Below, piece by piece: positions 13,201 through 18,706 of a DNA stretch of 18,706 nucleotides (its first letter is position 1; each line of letters starts with the position of its first letter). Both the position numbers and the translations under genes were made by a program. This DNA comes from Lactifluus volemus (lineage: Eukaryota; Basidiomycota; Agaricomycetes; Russulales; Russulaceae), in NCBI GenBank assembly GCA_022376515.1, contig WTXI01000530.1:1-18706 (forward strand), read 5' to 3'. A model generated the notes under the pieces. That model was not told where the DNA came from and made no database searches. It worked only from the letters and a program-made list of their open reading frames with translations.

Positions 13201-14170
13201 GAGCTGCGTGCTCGAAAATCTCGCGCGAGCCGAGCCGGCTGCGCACCGTGCGGCGCGTACGTTCTTCGCCTTCTGCTCCACCGTTTGCGTTACTGACATT
13301 CCCATTCGCGAGCGCCTTGAATAGACCCGCAGGAACGGTATTAGTTGATACGGGGTGCTTAAAGTCGAGGGGAATCGGCGCGCGACGAGCCTTCATCGAC
13401 AGAGGAACAGGCAACTCATGCTCTGCATCTACGCTTGCCTCATCCTCATCCTCATCTCCGTCAATGTCACTTTCGTCGCCTTGGATTTCATCGCTGACGG
13501 GACTCTTCACACCAGCCGCAGGTAGTCTACCCGAGCTCAAATTGATGCTCCAAGCCTCCTCCCAAATGGCCCGACGTAATATGAGCGAAGGCACAGTGGG
13601 ATTCGTAGACTCACGCCGCTGGGCCGGCGACGGCGGGGCGCTCTTGCGGACGGGAGACTCCGGTGGGAACTTGAACGAAGTCATCACTTCCCTACCATCT
13701 TCGCTTCCTTCCGAAGTTGAAACGGAACCCGCCGAACCACGCCGCTGGCGCTTCTCGCGGCCTTGTTGTGCACGCACAAACCCTGTTTCCACGTTGGAAA
13801 GGGGTGGCGATGAGGGAGGAAGTGTAGGTAGGGGGGGCGGCGGATGCTGCCAGGCCGGGAACTTGGGTAAGTTCGGCGGTGGTGTAAATGTAAACGTGGC
13901 AGGTTTAAACACCGGCGCACCAGCGTTGAGGGGTTTGCCGAGCGAGGCCCCACGGGCATGACCAAAGGCAGGGGGGCGTTGAGGAACGAGGGATAAAGGT
14001 TGTAGCTGTTGTGGTTGTTGCTCTTGTTGCTGCACTGGGGGTGCAAATGTCCCTGGGTTGAACGAACCTGAAAGCCGAGTGGCACCGCCGAAAACAAACG
14101 GTTTTGCGTTTGGGTTTAGCACGTCGGTGCGTTTGGGAACAGGCGCTTGTATCGGCATGGTCATGGTCAT
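10263..14170 (-). CDS. Large Pro-rich and coiled-coil protein, unrecognised
   Basis: I do not recognise a named family. The model has exons 11292-14170, 10715-11230 and 10263-10679, about 1270 residues. Introns are 11231-11291 (61 nt) and 10680-10714 (35 nt). The start is the first of three close ATGs (MTMTMPIQAP); an in-frame stop lies about 60 nt upstream. Residues 1-400 look disordered: Pro/Gln/Ser-rich, with FVFGG and FTFTPPP segments, SPVRKS-type phosphorylation-like sites and an acidic patch near 232-245 (DIDGDEDEDEASVD). From about 400 (FEERLEGLLESKLDDF) to about 1160 it is heptad-like, Glu/Arg/Leu/Ala-rich, so mostly coiled coil (for example near 850-890 and 970-1130). The tail is Ser/Pro/Thr-rich and ends with EGWYE. 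A structural or cytoskeletal scaffold is possible, but this is a guess. One frame break lies near 12876: one extra base in GGAGC/ACCACC joins the two long frames and makes the total divisible by three. Confidence 0.75.
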
Positions 14171-14326
14171 CGGGAACTGGGATGCACGACGGTGGTCGAT
14201 GGTACGCGCGAGTGCGGATGAGATCGAGCGGGGTCATGCATAGGCAACCTCGACGAGGGGGACGGGAAGAAGGTGGAATGGGGAGAGCGCGGAAGCGATC
14301 GGTATGGTCATCACTCGGATTTGAGA
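14171..14326. other. Short spacer between two minus-strand genes
   Basis: Only 156 bp separate the stop of the upstream gene (TGA 14327-14329) from the start of the coiled-coil gene (14170). It must contain both a 3' end and a promoter, or the gene boundaries are slightly wrong. No ATG extends the coiled-coil frame before its upstream stop. Confidence 0.5.
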
Positions 14327-16372
14327 TCATATCGTCTTCAGCTTCGCGGAGAGCTGCGAGAGTAACGAAGTCAACGGAAGTGAGTTTACAGGTGGATGCG
14401 GGAAGTTCGGAATGCGGCGGGGGACCTGGATGGACTCTTGCTGTCGTTGACGGTGCGCACGACGTATGAGACGACGTTGCTGACGTTCTTGACGAGCGCG
14501 TTCTTCGTCTGATGGGTTTGACCACTCGCCGATGCTCTCCTGGAAGCAACGAGTATGTGTGAAAGGAGAAAGAAATGATGGAGGGGAAAGGCGTGATCAG
14601 ATACGAATGTAAACGCGTGGAAGCAACGCAGCAAGAAAATTACGTACTTCATCCTCTGCGGCTCTGTGCCTGTGCGTAGATCCTCAGACCCCGTCCATTC
14701 GCCAATTGCGTCGTCCTCTGTATCTCCTTCCCTCTCCCGCTCTGCCTCTGCCTCCGAAAGGCCCATGTTCCCGTTGACGGAGTGCAGCGATAACGCAGCA
14801 GATAATCGCGACACATGACGCGAATGTACTCTGCTCTGCGCAGCAGTTGTGATACTGCGACTTCGGCATCCGCCTCATCGACGTCAAGTTCCATGTCTAT
14901 TTGGTCATCTGCGCCTGCGAGGGCAATGTGGGATGCATCTGCCACCGCTTGCTCGTCTTCATGTCCTTCCAGAATGCTCTCGTCATGCTGCGCTGCGTAT
15001 TGTTCCTCTTCCTCCTCTTCCTCCTCTTCTGTAATGTCAAGGCCAAAGCCACGCACAAAAGTCCGGACGACTATCCGCACGGGCAGGCATCGTGGTGGCG
15101 AGAGACTGATCGTTGGCGCACCTGGGTCCGAGCGCGCGTCGGGGGAGCGGGTAGCGTCGAAGCTGAGGGATGTACCAGGGGTGAATGGTTTGGACGCTAT
15201 CGAGTCGTTGGAGGTCAGATAATGGCGTGAGGGGATGAAGGGCGCAGCAGCCAGAGACAAGCTATGTCCGTGTCGTAGAGGACTTGGGCCAGTAAGTGGA
15301 GGTGGTGTAGATTGGATTATTGGAGGTGGAGACGTGCCAATATCAAATGCCTGGAAAGGCGGGTGGGGTGAGAGGGAAGGGGAGTGGGGTTGAGACTTTT
15401 GCGCCTGCTGGAGCTTGTTAAGCTTAAAGTAGAGTAGAGCAGGGTCTGCGGGGGATGATATCTAAGGGCGGGGATGAGCAAGAGCATCTCGGAAAGATAA
15501 AAAGCGATGTACCGAGGCGGCTCGAGCATGAGGCGCATGAATATGAGGTAGATTGCTATGACTGCTTGTGCCTGTGCTTTTTTCAACCCCAAGCTTCTCC
15601 AGCTTGTCCTCGATAAACTTTTGTTTTACTGCATCCCAAGCGGACTATAAAGTGAATTTAGGAGAAGGAAATAGGATAATCGCAAAAAGCAACTCACTCT
15701 GCCTGGCAAGAAGACATCTATTACGCCAGGGATATCCACCCTTAACTTGTCTTCGGGATGAATGATGGCCGAAGTCACGTCAGGGGGTGGAATTGATGGC
15801 TGAGGAGGAATGAGGTGGAGGGGGATTGGGGTGCGCGCGAACCGAGTGTGCGTTGGGGGCTCGCCATCACCACCACCAGCTAAAACGGTCTCTTTGGGAA
15901 GGTTCACGGTCACCTTCTTTCCTTTCTGAGTCTGAGCAGCCACATTCGCGAGAGCAGCGGCAGTCGGGGATGGAGGCCGGTAATTTTTGCCTACACCACC
16001 AAGCTGAGCTTTCGGTGGACCACCAGTACTTATACTGGGCTGACGACGACTGCGGGGTTGAAATGGAGAAAATTGAGGGCCACCGAAAGGGCCAGGGGTG
16101 AGAGGGATTCCAGGAGGTGGATGGATGCCTGTAGAAGTAAGAGCAACACTTGGTTGGTGACGATGACTGGGGTGTAAGGAGGGGTGATTAGGACCAGGTT
16201 GTGGAGGAAAGAATGACGGTTGGATTGGAGTCTGAAGGAACTGAATAGCGGACTGTATTGCGGGCGAATAAAGTGGGACCTGACCATGATATTGTGGACC
16301 AGGCAAAGGTGGAACAGAAAGACGAGAAAGCTGATGTCGGTGTTGATGTTGACCGCTTGCCATCGTCGTCAT
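14327..16372 (-). CDS. Pro-rich and acidic protein of about 611 residues, unrecognised
   Basis: Uncharacterised; I cannot name a family. Exons: 15698-16372, 15513-15644, 14648-15461 and 14327-14539. Introns are 53, 51 and 108 nt, all in phase 0. The first ATG in the frame is 16372 (MTTMASGQHQHRHQ). Residues 1-200 are Pro/His/Gln-rich. A compact, probably folded part follows: KGKKVTVNLPKE, then PEDKLRVDIPGVIDVFLPGR (about 206-225), and across the intron SAWDAVKQKFIEDKLEKLG. Next is a Ser/Pro-rich stretch. An acidic region follows, with nine Glu in a row near residue 415 and many Asp/Glu around AGADDQIDMELDVDEADAEV, then RRAEYIRVMCRDYLLR. The tail is basic and Gln/Arg-rich (DEERARQERQQRRLIRR), ending SAKLKTI. 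Exon 3 needs one base near 14794 and one near 14668 to keep the frame; exon length (814) is two short of a multiple of three. Acid-plus-basic disorder suggests a nuclear protein, but that is inference. Confidence 0.65.
15004..15031. repeat. CTC/CTT repeat coding for a poly-Glu tract
   Basis: A CCTCTT-type repeat on the plus strand encodes nine consecutive Glu on the minus strand in the acidic region of the 14327-16372 gene. Such tracts vary in length among related strains. Confidence 0.85.
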
Positions 16373-16462
16373 ATTCTTCTTCTCTCTTTTACCGTTTAAA
16401 TCAAATTTAAGAGTCCCCAATCAAAGTCACGTGTTTCTTTTGTTCCCACTTTCAACCACAGA
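16373..16462. promoter_or_regulatory. Short upstream region with CCAAT and CACGTG elements
   Basis: This is the start-side flank of the minus-strand gene beginning at 16372. It may also serve the coding-like plus-strand region to its right. It contains CCAAT (16417-16421, plus strand) and the palindrome CACGTG (16428-16433), the core site of bHLH factors such as Cbf1/Pho4 types. The sites are seen directly; their use is inference. Confidence 0.5.
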
Positions 16463-18695
16463 AATCATAATGGACCACAACATGTCAGTCTCCTTGCTTG
16501 CAGTCCCTGGCCAAATGGAAGGAAACCTGCTCATTCTGGCAGTAATCCTTCCAAGTCCGGCCTTCGTCAACAATGACATCCCCATCCCCCCTCCCGGCCC
16601 CCAAAAAGCTACCTGCCCTTTCTCTCAGGAGCTCCCTTTGGTTCTTCCCATCTCATCATGTGTCTAAGGAATATTCTCTAAGCCATACCTCTCAACCTCT
16701 CAACTCACCATTCCGCATGCGATCTGCTCCCACCCCCAGCTTGGTGCTTCTCTCATGGTCCTAATCCGCAGAGACGTGAATGTAATCCATCGGAGCATCC
16801 ACCTCTCAGTGCTCTCATCCAACATCCAAATTTCGTCAAGCCACCTCCACCACCTGACCAGAGGCAGGTGAGCGACGACTCTTCTTCGTTGTGCTCAGCT
16901 CTCTCGTCAATACTCATAAATCGGTACCTCGTCATCCTTCTCAAATGCTTTCTTAACACCTTCATCAGGATCTTGCTGCCAACTGATCCCATTCTACCCC
17001 TCTCCTTCCTACTTCCCCTCCGAAGGTAAGCGCTTGTTTTTGCTTCCGTACTGTCTTTTCATAACCGTCTTGGCTTAGCCAATGTTGATGTTACCTTTCA
17101 GGAACACTTCCAAACGCGCAAAAGAGCCCGCGCGCTCGTCCTTATGAAGCGTGATAGGCGTGATGACAAGCCTCGCCTCGGCCATGCCGGCAGGTAGAAG
17201 AATAACAAGTATCATGGCGAGGGTAATCTCAAGAAGCTGTGGTTGCGCAAGCAGGAGTGATGGAAAAACCCGAGTCCGTTGACGGGCCCGATCCAGACGC
17301 GTGACAAGGAGGAGAAGAAAGCGAGGCACCACACCAACCCAATCAACGTCCTGTCATTCATCACCACAAGATCCACAACCAATTATCTTTGACCACCTGT
17401 TCCCCTTGTCTTTTCTTCTTCCCCAGTGTCTACCACCCCAACTCTCAGCCTCGCGCTAGCCGGAAGCCAGTGAACTCCGACAACACCTTCTCGCCTTGGA
17501 AAATGCTCTTCCTCTGGCACAACTCATTCTGTGAACGGGAATCTCGTAATTTTGACATGGCTCAATACTTACCACTGATTTCTTGATTGATGAGCTTGAG
17601 CCCATGACCCCCAAGCATACAAGCAAAGTTGCTGAAACGTTTCGCTCACTCACCACTTTTTGCACACAAAGTCTCCGCGGTGCCACCTCCCTGCGCCTCA
17701 TTCCACACCACAGATACAGACACGCATAGTTGGTCCTATGCGCACGCTTTACGGATAACGATGAACAATATAGTATCGATGACGTGGCTGCTTTGCCTGA
17801 AAAGCCTTCAAAAGACAAGAGTAGTGTTGATTTGAATCTTAGTTGGAATCTCTGTGCGATTTCAGCTTTGCTCCTGTAAGTCTTTGCACTCATCCGATTC
17901 TTCTTGCATATCTTATGATTTTACACAGCCTCCTTCCATTCCCTCAATACCTCAAGCTTCTGATTCTTTCTCGCTCGTGATGAACCACCCACCAAGCACG
18001 ACTTTCCGCAACCTCCGAGGATTGCCTTTGTTCCACCTACCCCGGATTGGCCGCAGGGGGAAGAGACTGGGGCAAACGTGCCGGATTTCTTCGCCAATTC
18101 CCAAAATTTCGCGCCGACTGGTACTAACACCGCCCAATCTGTGTCTAGTGCTGTATCCCAGCCTGGACCAGAACTTCGCTGGCATGGAAGACACCAACGA
18201 GTCCACATCCGCCGCAGTGCGAGAGCTTTCTGTTACTCCTGCCTTTGTACTGTCATGGCCGCCCCCCCTACCTCGCTGCAACCCCCAAGTCTGGAGTCTC
18301 AGAAACTCAGCGCTCCCCTGGCACTGTCCCTCTTTGACCCTACCCAACTGACGTTGTTATTGTCCACTAAGCCATCCGGCACCACCCCACTTTCATTTAG
18401 TTTCGCCCCTTCGACACCGCCACAATTTGGGGAGAGGACAGAGGGTGACTATCCCACTTCCACCCAAGCTTTTGTTTGGCGGCGTAACTACCGCATTCTT
18501 GGGATTCGGGGTGTCGGTGTCTATGCCATCACCTACCCTGAACCTGATGGCCCAACCAGCGGAGACCGCAACGCCCACCTTCTCCTTTCTGAAGGTAGCA
18601 GCGCCTCCCCCAGTGGAGAGCATCAGGCTTCATGCCCCAGAAACGTCCCTCGTATCCATACTTGGATTCAACAGTTATAGTCTCATCCACTAGTT
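16463..18695 (+). pseudogene. Plus-strand coding-like region with many frame breaks, unresolved
   Basis: I cannot assign a family. Coding-like segments on the plus strand lie in the same order but in different frames. They are a Pro-rich part ending QHPNFVKPPPPPDQRQ (about 16780-16870), a basic part FQEHFQTRKRARALVLMKR (17095-17150) continuing past a TAG into KNNKYHGEGNLKKLWLRKQE, an acidic part TDNDEQYSIDDVAALPEK (about 17750-17805), and after a probable intron (17876-17928, GTAAGT..CAG) a stretch with PPRIAFVPPTPDWPQGEE and FFANSQNFAPTGTNTAQ (to about 18150). Near the right edge the frame reads FGGVTTAFLGFG and TPTFSF, faintly like FG-type disordered proteins. A further plausible intron is 17026-17080 (GTAAGC..TAG). 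Stops and shifts prevent one model. It may be a decayed gene, a gene damaged by sequence errors, or an exon set I mis-joined; it may continue beyond the window. Confidence 0.4.
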
Positions 18696-18706
18696 TACTT
18701 GACGAC

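Noticed and set aside
13134..13961. 275-codon plus-strand open frame
   Set aside because: Antisense shadow of the coiled-coil gene: Ser/Arg/Ala composition from opposite-strand codons, no motif.
15317..15592. Minus-strand frame with hydrophobic stretch (VIAIYLIFMRLML), considered as a membrane segment
   Set aside because: It is a shadow frame that stays open because the 51-nt intron is a multiple of three; the phase-consistent frame is Ser/His-rich.
16753..16992. 79-codon minus-strand frame and a nearby minus-strand stretch reading DPDEGVKKAFEKDDEV
   Set aside because: Isolated, too short, no extension by splicing; plus-strand coding signal is stronger across the same bases.

Overview
The window reads as nuclear DNA of an Agaricomycete-type basidiomycete. 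The evidence is dense genes on both strands, many short GT..AG introns (about 30 inferred, mostly 45-80 nt), an F-box/leucine-rich protein of the type greatly expanded in mushroom-forming fungi, and a DUF6593 protein, a family I know from Basidiomycota. I see no bacterial operon, CRISPR array, rRNA or convincing tRNA. Gene models were built by hand from splice sites, reading phase and family conservation.

Layout. On the minus strand from 1 to 5667: an F-box/LRR protein running off the left edge (1-1196), a five-exon DUF6593 protein (2437-3220), the ER membrane complex subunit EMC6 (3708-4169), and a Rab8/Sec4-type GTPase (4748-5667). On the plus strand: a DBP3-type DEAD-box RNA helicase (about 5999-7824), then 69 bp later an oxysterol-binding-related protein (7894-9737). 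On the minus strand again, two adjacent unrecognised genes: a ~1270-residue coiled-coil protein (10263-14170) and a ~611-residue Pro-rich/acidic protein (14327-16372). From about 16440 to the right edge, the plus strand carries coding-like segments that cannot be joined into one open frame.

The genes belong to unrelated housekeeping functions: membrane protein insertion, exocytic traffic, ribosome assembly, lipid transfer and protein turnover. They do not form a pathway or cluster. Sec4 and the ORP both act in late secretion and membrane lipid homeostasis, but their neighbourhood gives no evidence of a functional link.

The most notable observations are at the level of gene structure. There are very small exons (7 nt in the DUF6593 gene; 12 and 11 nt ending EMC6), a 35-nt intron, a repeated intron length of exactly 61 nt (7 of about 30), and three introns with a GTTCGTC donor. 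Single-base frame breaks occur in otherwise well conserved genes, including a compensated frame swap that removes the ORP signature motif. The breaks concentrate in 5390-8790. Since they hit several unrelated conserved genes, base-calling or assembly errors are the simplest explanation, but real lesions cannot be excluded. I found no convincing new biological system.
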